Assembly (NCBI GenBank): GCA_012295275.1 | Contig: CM022673.1 | Coordinates: 18,509,810-18,573,809, forward strand | Direction of reading: 5' to 3' | From: Chrysomallon squamiferum | Taxonomy: Eukaryota; Mollusca; Gastropoda; Neomphalida; Peltospiridae | Length of the DNA: 64,000 nt | Shown here: piece after piece, positions 1 to 12,558 of the stretch | Layout of the letters: each line of letters begins with the position of its first letter | How positions within the stretch are numbered: position 1 is the first letter of the stretch | Made by a program: the position numbers and the translations under genes | The notes under the pieces: generated by a model | Databases searched by the model: none | What the model saw: only the letters and a program-made list of their open reading frames with translations | What the model was told of the DNA's origin: nothing

Positions 1-3000
1 AAGATGATTTTTACATCTTTTCAACAAAAGTCAATATCTCCTAGCAACCAGTCTGAAAACAGTTAAACACAGCAGTATAAAACTCAGCAAACTGAAAGAC
101 AACAGTCGTTAAAAGAAATAGCTTACTGATTTTAATGTAAACGTGTGTGTGTGTGCTATTTGGTTATTTACTTACTTACAACAAACAGCTTACTGATTTT
201 AATGTAAACTTGTATCTATATATTTTTACACTTTATTTATTTATTTACTTCATAAAAAAAAAACAGCTTATTGATTTTAATCTAAATGTGTATATACATA
301 CATATTTTTTAATGTATTTATTTCTTTAACTAACTTATATTTTTTAATGTATTTATTTCTTTAACAAACTGATTATCATATACTGTTAAAATATATGTTT
401 AATAATCCAGAAGATTTTGTTGTTTTTTTCGTTCTTACAGTCACACATTATTAATAATAAATTTTACAAATAAATTAACAAACTTTACATATGGCTTGAA
501 ATAAAACTTTATCGTGACCTCATTTTATATGTCGATTTGAACAAAATCTCACCTTCCATATATAATCATGAGTTCGTTATTTTTTTTTATTTTATTGTTA
601 CAAAAGACTGGCAATCAGTAGCAAACAACAACAATCAATAGGAAGTATAATACATTAATTTTAGAATTTTTTTTCAACCTCTATAATCAATAAGAAAACC
701 ACAACACATTTTGTTTCCTAATTTTTATTTATTTATTATTATTTATTTTTTTTAATTTTACTTACCTGTATTTGAAATGATAAAGTTAATATTTATACAT
801 TATATATAATACATATTCAGAGCTTTGAACATCACCATTGTCAATGGGAGGTCTGCCATTCACAGTCATTTGTCATTAATGATCATTCTGTCATCAGGCA
901 AAAAAGAACTGACATAATATGAACATACAGACAGGTTTTTTTCTTTTCTCTAAGTCTGGGCTTCTTAAATATAAATAAATATTTTTAAAAGACAAACATT
1001 AAATGTGTTAGATTAGGCATGCTTTTCAGTAAAGTCTGAAGTTAACAGAGTCGTGTGTAAAACACAAGAGACCTGCTAATTCTCTTCTTGTGAAATATCT
1101 CAGACATAAATCATGAACTGTCTATAAGTGACTCTCCACAGCCCTTCATTTCAGTTCACTCACAGGCTTTACTGATTAGTAAAAAATACAAATTTTATTT
1201 AAAGACCAAGAGATCTTTGGTTTCACTTTACTGCACATACATAAAAATATACATCATCTGAATTATAATTTTTTTTTTTTAGCTCTAAATGTTTTTTTTG
1301 GCCTTGGTTGAGGGAAACAGAAAATTACAAAAAATATTCAATATATAACATTAAACTTATGTCTGAATTATAAGTTCTCCGTGTTAACATCCTAACTCCA
1401 GGGCAATTTGTTTTATTTCTAAAAATGTTACTCTAAAAAACATAATAGATCCAACTTTTCCTGAGATTAAATTAATATTGGTATGATTGAAGATTAGTAT
1501 GACAGATAAACTGACCTTTGTGTGTCATAAAAGTTCACATCTGGCCTTAGTTGAAACAGAAAATTACAAAGATCCTGCACCATCCATGTAATGTTCATAT
1601 CTGAAACAATGCACAGCTTAAACTGTATGACAGATACTGAACTGTATGGTGTTAAACAAGTAATGTTCATATTAAATGTTAACTTCCTAATTTTATTTGT
1701 TTCTTCTTAATTTGTATTTAATATGCATACATGTTATGACAGTTCTAACATATGGCATGCAAATTATTCTATAAATCAGGTTATTATTCTTTAATATATT
1801 TTTATATACATACAAAAAACATAGTTCAGGGCAATCTGAACAGATATCTGTTAATTAAACAGTTAATTGTAAATTAAGAAATAAATTGAATTTATTATCT
1901 ACCTTCAAGTAAAACAACTTGATTTTCTCAGGTTGGAATGAACAGCATCCATAATAACAAATATCTTCAGCTCTCGGTAACCTAGCAGAAACTTTTCAAA
2001 GTAATTTTCAGATCAACACAACTGGTTGTTGAAATTACTATCACTGTTCTGAAGTGGAAGTTTTACTGATTTAATGTCACATGTTTCAGATGACACCAAT
2101 GATTTCTGACCTAATAGATTATCAGAATGCTCAGCTATTATTAACAAATCTCCAAGTTTAGTACAATGGTCGTGGTTGAAAATAGACTCATCAGACTGAA
2201 TACACACTACATTAGTCTCGAACTGTTGACTTGTCAGAACAAATAGTCTTATCAGACTGAGCAGATTTTCTTTGGCCATCATACCGTATATTATGATTTT
2301 TGTCAGAACAAATTCATCAAACTGAAAAGTAACATATTTTCAGTGTGATTTGAAACAGAACAAAGTTGTGTCTTTAGCTTTGCCATCTTTCACTTCTATT
2401 TTCGGATTATAAAAATTTCAGATAGCAGTTTTACTTGTACAACAGTCTGTAGATTTATTGTTATTTTCTGTATAACTTGTCTAAGAATAGCACTTGTTTG
2501 TTTTAATCTGTGTTCATTCTGTAGTCTGCAGCATTTTCAGATATGACAAGTTGTTGAAATCTCCCTTCATCACAATTCTCTGAAATAATTCCAGCTGACG
2601 AGTTGTCATGACAACACTGAGATTTTTTGTTTTTATGCACCAGCCTTTGACGTCTGCCTTTGATGGCAAACTACTTTGTATCTGTGTGTTAATTAAAAAT
2701 CAGATGTTAACAGTAAATATATTTTAAATATCTTTCACTTTAAAAAACATCAGTATTTCATTTTTTTTCTTTTTCTCTAAATATCAGTTAATTTTTTTTT
2801 TTTTTATACACCTAAACAGTTTAAATCTAAAATTATTTTTATGCTTAACACTTTGTTTTTGCACAGAAAAAAAAATATTACTGTGGAAGGTGGATTAATT
2901 ATTACAGTAATTTATATCTTCAGTACATTTGAAAATTGTTCACAACACATCTTTTAAAAAGTAAAATAATTTACAAATTAAATTTATACTGCAACCATTA

Positions 3001-3600
3001 AAGATAAGACCTCATACATAGAAAACAAAGAAATTAATAAAACACAAAAAACATGAAATAAGTAAATAAGCAATTTAATAAGTAAATAAATAAATTATTT
3101 TAAATTTTTTTTTATTAAGAATCAAGATTTGAGTTAGATTAGAGCTGAGAATGAATGGGTTTATCAGGTATTTACATCTGCTTACAGAGTGAAGGTAAAA
3201 TATAAACGTGATTTCTTTGCAATGAGGTAATATCTCGGTTGAGTGTTTGAGATTCCAAACTGTAGTGGAGTCAGAACAAATTCTTGAATTTAAAAAGAAG
3301 TAATAAAAAAAATAATAATAATGTAATTATGTTAAAAATATATATTTTTTATCATATGCAGCAAAGACATTTTTATTATATTTTATTTTTGATCTGGAAA
3401 AGTTCATACAGTTGTTTATTTTTATTTTCTGTCTGAGTGGAAACGTTCTGATATTTTATTATTTACCACATGCAAATACTGCTTTAATTTATGTCTTCTG
3501 ACTGCAATAGGATAATAGTTATTAAGTTTTTAAAGTTCCTAATTGTCTCTCTCTGGACTGAGATTTTCAAAACCTGTTTGAGAAATTCAGAGGTAGGTGG
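1..3600. repeat. Segmental duplication type W, copy 1
   Basis: AT-rich DNA with no recognisable complete gene. Parts align by eye with other places in the window: about 365-640 matches about 61570-61930, 985-1260 matches 62350-62640, and 3460-3560 matches 32420-32530. The order is the same in each, so this is a diverged copy of a longer duplicated segment rather than a simple transposon. It contains several T-rich runs. One possible exon relic is listed separately. Confidence 0.6.
2013..2282 (-). other. Unrecognised 89-codon open frame, possible exon relic
   Basis: The minus strand carries an 89-aa open frame, unusually free of low-complexity sequence for this AT-rich region. It has a Ser/Asp/Leu-rich composition and starts at a double Met. 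I recognise no domain. Short degenerate motifs encoding Ser-Asp-Glu/Lys with hydrophobic neighbours recur upstream to about 2650, some in other frames, as in a decayed repeat-containing coding sequence. No clear splice sites bracket it. Chance openness remains possible, and I would not call a gene without transcript support. Confidence 0.2.
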
Positions 3601-3734
3601 CATCACTGAAAGCAAGACCTCTCAGCAAAAACAGAGTGGTTGCTGTTTAACGACTACTACGCTGAATCAAAAGCTGGGCATTCCAAGGAAAAGCCTTTTT
3701 TTTCCTCTTTTTTTTTAAACTTGAGTACATATTT

Positions 3735-3790
3735 CACTGAAAATAAATATGAGTTCATACAATTAATCACAGTATAAAAACAAATTTTTC
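3735..3790. repeat. Single unit of a ~90-100 bp minisatellite family
   Basis: One unit with the core ACTGAAAATAAATATGAG followed by a CATACAATTAATCACAGTATAAAAACAA-like stretch. The same unit is tandemly repeated at 13440-13780 and 35215-35400 and occurs singly near 25450. It always precedes the minus-strand LINE remnant. Confidence 0.6.
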
Positions 3791-5060
3791 CAAAAGTAAT
3801 CCCAGGAATCATTGGTGTTGCCAGAATGTTTCTTCTGTTGGAAATTGAGATAACTTTATGAATTCTGTTTTATTCTTTAGTAATAGATTTGGCCTTTGTA
3901 ATCCATTCTTGAGGAAAAGAATTTAATATTAATTTATAATAATATCAAAACTATGAAAAACAGTAAGTCGTGAAATGTCACTTGAACTTTTTCAGCTAAA
4001 ATATTTCATAAATAACATTTTATTGTCAGGCCTGATAAAATGATTGTGAAATAAGGGTTTTGTTACCATTTGAGTAAAGCTTTGAGAGAAGATTCTTTCT
4101 CGACTGGAAAAGATATCCCATGCGGATAATAATTCTGCATAAAAAAGATTAATTTTTTTTATAAAGCAGATTTATCATATAACACTGAAAATAATGAATA
4201 TGATAAATTCATATTTATGTATTTTTTAAGGAATTGTGTCATTGTAAATCTCCACACTGATTTAAATTCTTTATCAAAATAAATTTATAATAATTTAAAT
4301 CCAAAAGCAATCTTTTTAAAGTCGAACATATTAATATTTAAACCTCCTGGTTTTTCGTTTAAATCATAGTCGAATATATAGTTAAAGCTGGTTTGTTTTC
4401 TAACATAAACTTATTGATCGCACTTTTCACATACCACGATTTCATACTAATAAAATATTCAAAGTCTGTAGCTTTTCCATTTAATGTCAATTTTGATTAT
4501 TTCTACAAATTAATTAAATTGTTAATGTTTACTATTTTTCTTTTCCCCTTACGATTTTCACACATATTTTTGCTACTCCCAATATAAATAGCTAACGTTT
4601 CAACACATTAGTTTTTAAAGGTAACTGGAATTCACAATTACTATCATTTTGTTTGGCTTTACCTAACAAAAGGTTCAGCAACTATTTCTTTTTCTTGATC
4701 TATTTTAATTAAGTAACCTTCTTCATTTCTGAATTCTGTTAAATTTATTATATCTCTTATTGACATTAGAGTAGCTGTTGCACGAATCCAAGAGACACAA
4801 CATGTTTGATCAGGGAGATAATTCTTGACATCATTTTCTTCGAACGATTCGCTATAACTTTAGCAATAATTTTATAATCAATACTTAGAAGACTTATTGT
4901 CTATAATTTTGGACGTACTTTTGTTTCCTTTCTTCTTGTAACATCCAACATGACAATTAACAGAAATATTGTTATTCTTTAGATGACCCAATACCTTGCT
5001 CCCTAATTATATTCGCCAGAAATAACTCTAAAATAAAATTAGACAAAAGAATTTCAGAGA
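3790..5060 (-). mobile_element. Non-LTR retrotransposon RT remnant (block 1)
   Basis: A decayed minus-strand non-LTR element. Around 4780-4930 the minus strand reads a degenerate reverse-transcriptase segment of the 'ISLL-DYKII-K-ianR-kk' type (RT blocks 1-2 of L1/Tx1-like elements). Sequence toward 3790 corresponds to the post-RT region. Stops and frameshifts are frequent. Near-identical remnants occur at 14100-15700, 25760-27480, 35400-38600 and 47200-48660, so it belongs to the duplicated block and is not an independent insertion. Confidence 0.65.
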
Positions 5061-5339
5061 CTACAAGGTTTTCCTTCTTATATTATGATAAACAAATAAA
5101 TGACATTTATTTCTGCATAATTACAATATAATAGCATTTTATTACACACACATGCAAACATACGTACACATATAATCGTTTAAGACATTTTTTTTTAATT
5201 AAAAGTAGCAAATATTAACAATGATTTGGCAAATCCCAACACAAAAAAAAAAAAAAATATATATATGAAAGATTAAATGTTGCAGTTTATTTTTTCGAAA
5301 TCATATTTCAGTTCATTTCTTATTAGCCTTACGAGTTAA

Positions 5340-5560
5340 AATATGAACATATCTAAATTTTTATTTTCAGTCTCTAATCTGTTGTTTCTGCTATCAGACC
5401 TCAGGATGGGAATAACTGGTCCGGTCCTACAAGCCGTCAAATAAATGTGTTGACCAACGATGCCATTCACGACCAACAGACTGTATAGTTAACCATTTAA
5501 TAAATCACAATAGAGAAGGAAATTTTGACCCGATTATTACAATTCCAAACTGTTAGATAT
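5340..5560 (+). repeat. Conserved '+ strand ORF' block, copy 1
   Basis: One of four copies (also about 16640-16820, 39340-39550 and 55490-55690) of a ~200-bp block. Each begins after a pyrimidine-containing stretch ending in CTCAG, followed by a GGTCCGGTCCTACAA-like motif, and then a segment that is an open frame in the 39.4-kb copy. This copy is frameshifted. A (TA)n run follows at 5560-5580. Confidence 0.5.
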
Positions 5561-6018
5561 ATATATATATATATATATATAAACAACATATTTGGTGAGG
5601 AAATAGAAATAATAGTTTTCATTTCTAGCGAAACCTATAAAAACATTTCTGTGATTTATCTTGCATAAGTTAAATATGATTCACATCGACAGTGGACAAA
5701 AATATTAACATGGGCAGAGTGCTATGCTTTTTACTGTCGTGTAAAATGAGTGTATAGCAAACTCATTATTGTGTTGATTGCTGTTTGCTAATGACTTTAC
5801 TGACTATATGATTCAAATTCTATGCTATTTCGACGAATTTCGGAATAGAGTAATTTTATTTTATTATTAGCTGTCTTTCTTCTTCCTTCAAAATTGGTCG
5901 ATTCAAATTAAGAACAGAATGTCACAGGTAATCAATGAAAAAAATTATATTTATTTATTATGTTAGTATTCTTGTTATAGGACTCTGCTGTAAGTTTTGA
6001 ATTCGTAATTGTTTTCTT

Positions 6019-6522
6019 CTAGCAAATACGGCCATTGCAGCACTTTTGGAATGTTGCATCATAACTTCGTCTTCCACAACATGCAGGACGTATTCAATGT
6101 CTGCGGACAACGTTTCCCCCGCAGCACATGTTGTATGTTGGACTGTATCTTCTGTGGCCACATACAGCTGTATTTCAAAATTAATATAATGACTTTTACA
6201 TTTTATCATTACTATTATCTCCTTGTCTTTCTGTCAATCTGTCTGTCTCTGTCAGTCTCTCTGTTATATATAAATATCATTAATATATTAACGTAGATAT
6301 TGATCTATGCATTTACCTGATTCTTCTACGTACCACGTAAATATATTAAAACAATCACCTGCAAGTCTTCAAAATACATGTAGGCTGTAATTTGTATATT
6401 CAAAAGCCAAACTTTATAAGAATATAAACTTTTGAAGATATAAACGCCGATGCTTTCCATGGCTGAATGCATGTAACTATTAATACAGCCACACAAAATG
6501 CAAAAAAAGGAATAGTCTTCAT
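6019..6522 (-). pseudogene. Galaxin-like gene, copy A (broken)
   Basis: Two exons on the minus strand. The signal-peptide exon is 6522-6429 (MKTIPFFAFCVAVLIVTC..., a hydrophobic secretion signal). The repeat exon is 6167-6019, preceded by the acceptor ...AAATACAG and ending at a TAG after the sequence NGRIC. The repeat exon shows paired-cysteine galaxin spacing (CCGG, CCGR, CCNG). Two lesions are visible. A TGA interrupts the single 28-residue repeat, where intact copies read Ser-Gly. The donor, GGTAAT in other copies, is GTTTAT here and displaced by one base. An AATAAA lies about 70 bases past the stop. No polypyrimidine acceptor is obvious upstream of the ATG, unlike other copies. Galaxins are secreted Cys-rich proteins of coral skeletons, with relatives in bobtail squid light organs. 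I infer a pseudogene. Confidence 0.75.
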
Positions 6523-6929
6523 TTTTTATATTTTTTGTTGATGTTTCCTTGTTCTATTTGGCTGCTTCCCTCTGGTTCTACAATTCCAACCATTATTTTA
6601 TTTTCTTTGCTAATGGTCTTTTTATTGATTTAAAAGATGCGATAAACACCTGCAACTAAGAATAAGAACATGAACGTAGTTAACTTATTTACATTTATTA
6701 GGTACATTTTTTTATTTTATTTGTTTTTATTAAAATCCGATAACCGGGTTAGTATAGTCTGAAAGTAAGTACGTATGGTTTTGTTTTTATTATTAATTTA
6801 ATTGGCTATTCAAATTGATCCGTCAGTCAGCCTATCCATCCATAGATGCACCAGCTGTTCAACCAATGAATCTGTAAGTCAATAAATTCATTCGATTGTT
6901 CTTTGTTTTAGTATCAAAAAAAAAATAGA

Positions 6930-8460
6930 AATCCAAACTTTCAACTGCAAGAGTCTAAAGTTTGTGTTTTGTGTTCAGAATGTATGTTGTTACTGCAGCG
7001 AGGACTAACTCTCTGTCTTTCGTGTTTGGTGCCAAGATGTTTGGAGCGTGAACTCGATTTTTAGTTCCTCCAATGTGTAGAGCTTGTCTTTCTTTGGCGA
7101 AATTTTGACAGTGAAACAAGTAGTGTCTCATGGTTTCTGAGAGTCCACAGCTGCAGTTGGGTGATGTGGTGTTGTGATATTTGTATCGGATTGCATTTAT
7201 GTTGGTCGAGTAACCAGTTCTTACTTTGCTGAGATTGTTGTTGTGTAGTTGGCGAGTGTGATTTTGGGGTGTTTTGGTGAGTGGTTTGATGTTCAAGTGC
7301 CATTTGTTTTTGGTGTTGTTCCAATTGTTTGGCCACTGTTTGTCGTAATGATTGGCTGCGATGGAGAGAATTTCGTTTATTCCGTAGTGTATGTCTGTGC
7401 AGATGTCTTCGTCTTTAATGCTGAGTGACTCTTTGGCGTAATGGTCGGCAAGTTCGTTGCCAATGATGCCGACATATGTTGGGAGCCACTCGATGATTAG
7501 TTGTTTGTTGTTGTGTTGTATGTCTTCGTGTAGATGTTGTATTCTGCTGAGTAGGTCTGGTCTGCTGGAATGTCCGGATTGTTAAGAGATGACGTAACTT
7601 AGGCTGTCCGAGAATATGACTGTGTGTTTGTTGTTGTTGTGTTTCACCTACAGCATGGCTCTGATGATGGCGACCAATTCGGCCGTATATACCGAAAGGT
7701 GATTTCTGATATGGCCGAATTGTATGCATGTTTGTTTGTGTGATCTTGGGCTATGAAAGCGAATCCTACTCTCCCGTTGTCTGGTTTTTTATCCGTCGGT
7801 GTAGATGTGCGTGTGTTGCTTGTAGTGGTCGTATGCGACTGCTAGAAATATGGCTTTTTTGAATGGTGGGAACTCTATTTTGTCTGTTTCTGTTTTGATC
7901 AGGAAAGATGTGTTTATTGCTGGTTTTGTTTCTTTGTGGTATAGAGGCAGCGGCATTTCCCCTATTCCTGTTTCCCTTTCGATTTTGCTGGCTGTTGCCG
8001 GGAAATTCGATAGTAGTAGACTCTGCGATTTAAAGGGTTGCCTTATTCTTTGTCAGTCGGAGACCAGATCCTTGACGGGGTGGTCTGTACTGAGGGTGTG
8101 TATTTTCAGGTGGTATTTCAGTAGCTGCAGCTTTCTTCCGCAGTCGAGCTTGGTGAGAATACATGCTTTGTTATCAAAATTAGCTCGTTTGCTCCCCAAC
8201 TGGTTCCCGAAATTAGCTTTAGAAGATTGAATAGTTTTTTGCCGGATACAGTTATGTTGTGTATGCGGCATCCGAAGTTGAGTTGACTGTCAAATGTTTT
8301 GGTTTGTGTAATGAAGTTGTTGTCGATGTTTAGTGTGATTTTGTTGTTGAAAACGAGGCATGTCGATTTCGAAAGAGAAATCGTATTGCTGCGGTCGATC
8401 TGCATGCACTGGTCTGTGCGTTATTTTATACCACTCGGCTCATATCGTTACGTTTTAAAG
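6930..8460 (-). mobile_element. I/R1-superfamily LINE fragment: RT end plus RNase H
   Basis: The minus strand, in several frames, reads the C-terminal part of a non-LTR pol. From 8400 to 8100 there is an RT-tail segment (degenerate 'sKSTCLVF', then a 'FGCRIHNI'/'SGTSWGA' region typical of the post-YxDD part). From about 7730 to 7420 there is a ribonuclease H domain with ELVAIIRAM-, FSDSLS- and WLPTYVGIIGNELAD-like motifs. From 7296 to 6955 there is a C-terminal Cys-rich tail with SPNCSCG and a downstream His/Cys pair (HYLFHC). RNase H after RT is typical of I, R1 and LOA clades, so this is a different element from the LINE in the duplicated blocks. At least two frameshifts and several stops are present, and the 5' two-thirds is missing. 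Confidence 0.8.
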
Positions 8461-8499
8461 TATTTAGGAATTTTATTTATTGTCCAGATTATTGCCGTA

Positions 8500-9630
8500 A
8501 TCATTTAATTCGGGATAAGACATCTTTTGTTTACAGCAGTGTTAATTGCAGTCGAACTATCACAAATTTTAAATAATTATATGTCTGTTGTTAGATTGGA
8601 TGAATCGTTGTTAGATTGGACGACTTTGGTGATTATAACTTACGTTAACTGAGTTAAATATATTTTACATTAATGTGCTTATGGCATGTCCAAGCGAGGC
8701 GTTTATCCCCTCTATGATAGTACCCCCGGAAAAAGCAAAACAAGTTTTAATGTTTAATAACATAATATACATACATACATTCAGATACATTTTCAATACA
8801 AAGTCTGCACTAATAATTCACGAGCATTGCCCTATGCCACGTGCCAACACTTTTTTTTGTATTATGAATTAAAATGGATTCCCTGACGAATCTGGTCCCA
8901 GAACCTTAAAAACCCTGTGATGAACCAGTAACACATAAACAGTGAATAATTGCTGGAAGAGACAATGTGAGGAATGAAATTCGTAGGCTAAGTGATTGAG
9001 ATAACAGATGATCGTAGAGATCGTATAGTTTATGAAATAGTGATTGTGGTCTGGTTAATAGCGTCAGAATTTGCTGCTATTCGTTTCATGACATTGCTAA
9101 AACGAGTATCTTCTAAAGACATAAAAGAGGATACATATTTAGCATGCCGTGCGAAGGTATTTGTCATTTTCAGTTACGTTCTCGTAAGTGCATTTATATT
9201 TTTGCCAGAACATTAACATCGTCTGTTGTAGCTGTGCCCAAAAAATGAGATGGAGGAGGCTTGAAAATAATTCCGTAGTTCAGTCGTTGGACCGGTTTCA
9301 CCGCAAGAACTGGAGTCGAGAATATCATTATTAGCCAAACGAGCAGATAGAACCTATGACATAATGAAACCAATAGGATACATCAGTAGGTGATCCAGAA
9401 TTGAAATATGTTGGGCCATCAACAATCTCAACACCATACACATATTAATATAATTAATATATTCTGTAACTTGTATGATAGAACACCCATTAGTTCTCCC
9501 ATTAAGTTTCATGCCTGTCAAGGCCCTGACAGGGAAAATAAGGTTTTGACCTAACTATGAAAAATATTTACGGCACCTTTTTCGTCTGCATCCATATTGT
9601 GTCTTGAGGATATGAAAGTTTTTCAAAAGA
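8500..9630. other. No recognised gene
   Basis: About 1.1 kb between the I-type LINE and the Gypsy element. Short open frames at 8675-8872 and 8992-9216 on the + strand look like no family I know. The 9230-9420 stretch is less AT-rich than its surroundings. It may hold the 3' end or LTR remains of the Gypsy element, but I see no matching repeat on the element's other side. Confidence 0.4.
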
Positions 9631-9639
9631 TCTTGCTCA

Positions 9640-10439
9640 AAGTGTGTATGTGGTTCCCATATAGGTGTAGAATAACCAACCCATTTCGTTAGATAATGTT
9701 GAACCATAAATGTTTTTGTATCCGATGGTGGAGACGGTGACTGGGTGGGCGACTGGACAGTTGGTGCCGATTGTGATGATAAAGGTGGTGGGTGATATTT
9801 TGGGATTCCTATTCATGTTAGTTTCTATAGTTGCTTGCTTATTTGTTGTGCATCTTGAGACTGATGTGTTTGTGCAGTCTGCTGTGGAGCAGGCACTATT
9901 CTGTTGGGAATTTGTCTGACTGTGACATACGTACATCCTGAGATTGTATGTGTCGTCGTACCAGTGATGAATGAGGGGTCTTGGATATCGAATGACACAG
10001 TTTGTAGGTATGATTGGGTCCTATTTGTGAATGAAATACGGACCTTTCGATTTGTGTGTCAGTGGTCTTTTTCGGATTGAAAAGGAGCACCTGGTCACCC
10101 ACGGAAAATATCGGCTTTTCTGCTTTTAGATCTTGGTGATCTTTGATGACTGTTTGGCTTTTAACCATGGTATCTTTTGCAATAGCCTTGACTACTTTGA
10201 GGTTGTCAATGAGGGCAGTGATATGTGTTTTAGCGTCTTTGCCCAAGGTTGGTTTGGGAAGAAGAGAGGCATCAAATGGAAGATGCATTTCCTTGCCAAA
10301 AAGAAGGTAATGTGGAGAGTAGCCTGTAGACTGACATGGTGAATTACGCATTGTCATCAAAATACAAGGAAGTAGTAATAACCAGTTGGTTTGTTCTTTG
10401 TTGGCATATGATCTGAGTACTTGTTCTATGGTGCTGTTT
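9640..10439 (-). pseudogene. Gypsy integrase C-terminal region and 3' tail
   Basis: Reads on from the integrase core after one TGA codon. The segment contains the conserved linker (NST-E--LR-Y-like, then a TGYSPHYLLFG motif typical of Gypsy integrases just after the catalytic core) and a basic region with VGDQVLLF, the start of the GPY/F-type C-terminal module (about residues 80-130 of the 10360-9896 frame). After a frame change, a Thr/Asn/Ile-rich tail continues to about 9640. No chromodomain is seen. Confidence 0.75.
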
Positions 10440-10441
10440 CT

Positions 10442-10939
10442 TCATTCACACATGCCATTCGTCTGAGGGTGATAGGAGGATGTGTAATGATGTTTCACCT
10501 CAAACAATTCGCAAATTGCATTCACCAGAAATGAGATGAACTGACGTCCTCGGTCTGTGATGAGCGTTCGTGGTGCATCAAATCTTGTAAATACTTCATT
10601 GAAAAGAACTTTGCCAATTTCTGTAGCTTCTTTAGTACGTAGTGGAAATGCTTCTGTACAGCGGGTGAAGGCGTCAACTACTAGAAGTATATACTTATAT
10701 CCTTCTTTGGTTACAGGTAAAGGACCAAGAATTTCAACGTGAAGTCTTGAGAAGGTATCTTCGATAGGCATAGAAACCAATGACGTCTGACATTCTTCGC
10801 AGGAATGGATGTAGTTTTCTATGTCCTGGTTCATACCAGACCAGAAATATTTGGTTAGAATAGCTAGACGAGTAACATCTCTCCTAAAGTGACAACCTCC
10901 TGCTGTTGAATCATGATAGGCAAGAAGAAAATCTTTCAT
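10442..10939 (-). pseudogene. Gypsy integrase core domain
   Basis: A 165-codon open frame. It begins with the HHCC zinc finger (His at residue 9, then C-x2-C at about residues 47-50). The DDE core follows: an EILGPLP motif where Gypsy integrases normally have Asp-Ile-Leu-Gly-Pro, then TDRGRQF with the second Asp, then HPQTNGMCE with the catalytic Glu. The first catalytic position is thus Glu, and the next codon after the catalytic Glu is TGA. Integrase joins cDNA to chromosomal DNA. These changes predict an inactive enzyme. Confidence 0.85.
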
Positions 10940-11469
10940 ATCTTGAAGAGGGGCAACCCGTTATGTCACCATAGGTGGACGGCTGTTTTTCTGTTCTCAG
11001 TGCTTGGGCAGACAGAAATGGTATAAAATCATATTCTTGGGAGCGGCCCTGGAGTCATTTTACCTGTGACTCTCTATAGGTAGAAGGTATCTCTTTTTTT
11101 TCTTTCAGTATAGTCGATGATGTATGTCTTATATCGGGAGACTTGCGTTTTCTGTTTGTACTCTGCTCGTCAAGGTTTACATCAACTGATAGAACGAAAG
11201 GATGATTTGGAACTGTCTCATGATGATAATAGAAGTCCACAGACAGTTGAATTGATTCATCAGAAAACTAACTCCAATCTGTTGGCACATTCGTTTGCTG
11301 ATGAAATGTTTTTCCAAAAATCGTATCGTCGTGATGCCATTGTTCTGATTCAGATGTTTCTACTGAATGAGCATATGCTTGTTGATGGATCAGTAGTCTG
11401 TCAGTTTCTTAAATCTAAAGAAGGAATATCATCTGTGACTGGCAGCGAAGTTTGTGAAACATATGGGAT

Positions 11470-11770
11470 CCTGGATTAGGCATCAGCATTTTTGTTGACA
11501 GTTCCTGCTCGGTGTATAATAACGAAATCATACTCCTGAAGTATCAGCGACCATTTGGCTAAACGTCCTGAATCTGGTTTGATGTCTTTTAGCCATGTTA
11601 GAGCTTTGTGGTCAGTGTAAACCTTGAACTTCTGTGTTGTAAGGTACAATCTGTAGGATCTAATGTCTTCCAGTACAGCCAGACACTCTAGTTGTGTAGT
11701 TCACCATTTCTTTTCAGAGCGATGTAATGATCGACCTCCATAGCAAATTACATGCTCTCACCCAGCAGCA
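11470..11770 (-). pseudogene. Gypsy RNase H domain, fragmented
   Basis: The minus strand reads, with interruptions, an RNase H region that continues from RT. It has a CYGGRSL-like start, ECLAVLEDIR (catalytic Glu region), FKVYTDHKALTWL (catalytic Asp region), RLAKWSLILQEYDF and an IIHRAGTVNKNADA segment (His/Asn/Asp region). At least one stop lies near the beginning. From 11470 to 10940 the linker toward integrase is recognisable only by position and contains several stops. Confidence 0.75.
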
Positions 11771-12558
11771 TCTTGCTGACTCAGAATATATCCAAGTGCA
11801 GACCCAGCTGCATCTATTGTAAGGACAAATGGCTGGTGTGGATCAGGATAGGAGAGGACAGGTGCTGAAATTGAACTGTCCATTTTAATGGAACATCTTT
11901 CTGGAGAAGATTGTTGAGAGGAGAGGCAATGCCTGCAAAGTCGTAGACAAATTTTTCGATAGTAGCTGCAGATACCTAAGAAATGCCTAACATCAAGGTC
12001 CGTTTTTGGAGGTGGAATGTTAACCACTGCCTGAACTTTCGTCTTATCTTCCTCAATGCCTTCTTTGCTGAACAAATGTCCAAGATAGGTTACTTTTTTC
12101 GCAGCAAATCGACATTTGCTAGGTTTCAGTGTCAATCCAGCTTCTTTTAGCTTTTGAAAAATACATGACAAATGTTGAAGATGTTCTGTAAAGTTCTTTG
12201 AAAAAACAATGATGTCGTCAACGTAAATTAAAATGTATTTCCAGTTCATTTGTTTGATGGCTGATGAAATGGTTTGTTGAAATGCCATTGGAGCATTTTT
12301 CAGACCAAAGGTAAAAGATATCCATTCAAAAATATCTTCAGGGGTTAAAAGGGATGCACGATCTTTTGTGGAAGGGTCTAGGGGTATTTGCCAGAAGCCA
12401 CTAGCACAGTCTAGAACACTAAATATTTGAGCCTTCGATTCTCCACCTGAATCAATGATATCTTCAAATCTAGGCAAGGGAAAGATTGGCTTTGTTACCG
12501 CATTCAATTTCCTGTAGTCAACAGCAAACCGGTAACTGCCATCATGCTTCTTCACCAT
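11758..12558 (-). pseudogene. Gypsy reverse transcriptase
   Basis: A 266-codon open frame covering nearly the whole RT: VKKHDGSYRFAVDYRKLN (block 1), SVLDCASGFWQIPLDP (first catalytic Asp), FGLKNAPMAFQ (block 4), YILIYVDDIIVFSK with the catalytic YVDD, and LTLKPSKCRF plus VTYLGHLFSKEGI (thumb). About residue 200 the frame departs from the usual FLG--SYYR--I--F pattern, consistent with a frameshift, and recovers toward an APVLSYPDP motif at the RNase H boundary. Upstream, 12560-12960 reads a protease-to-RT linker with a Trp-to-stop change. Confidence 0.9.

Noticed and set aside
7415-7729. His/Gln/Thr-rich 104-codon frame as a gene
   Set aside because: It is the wrong frame over the RNase H region of the I-type LINE, which is recognisable in a neighbouring frame.
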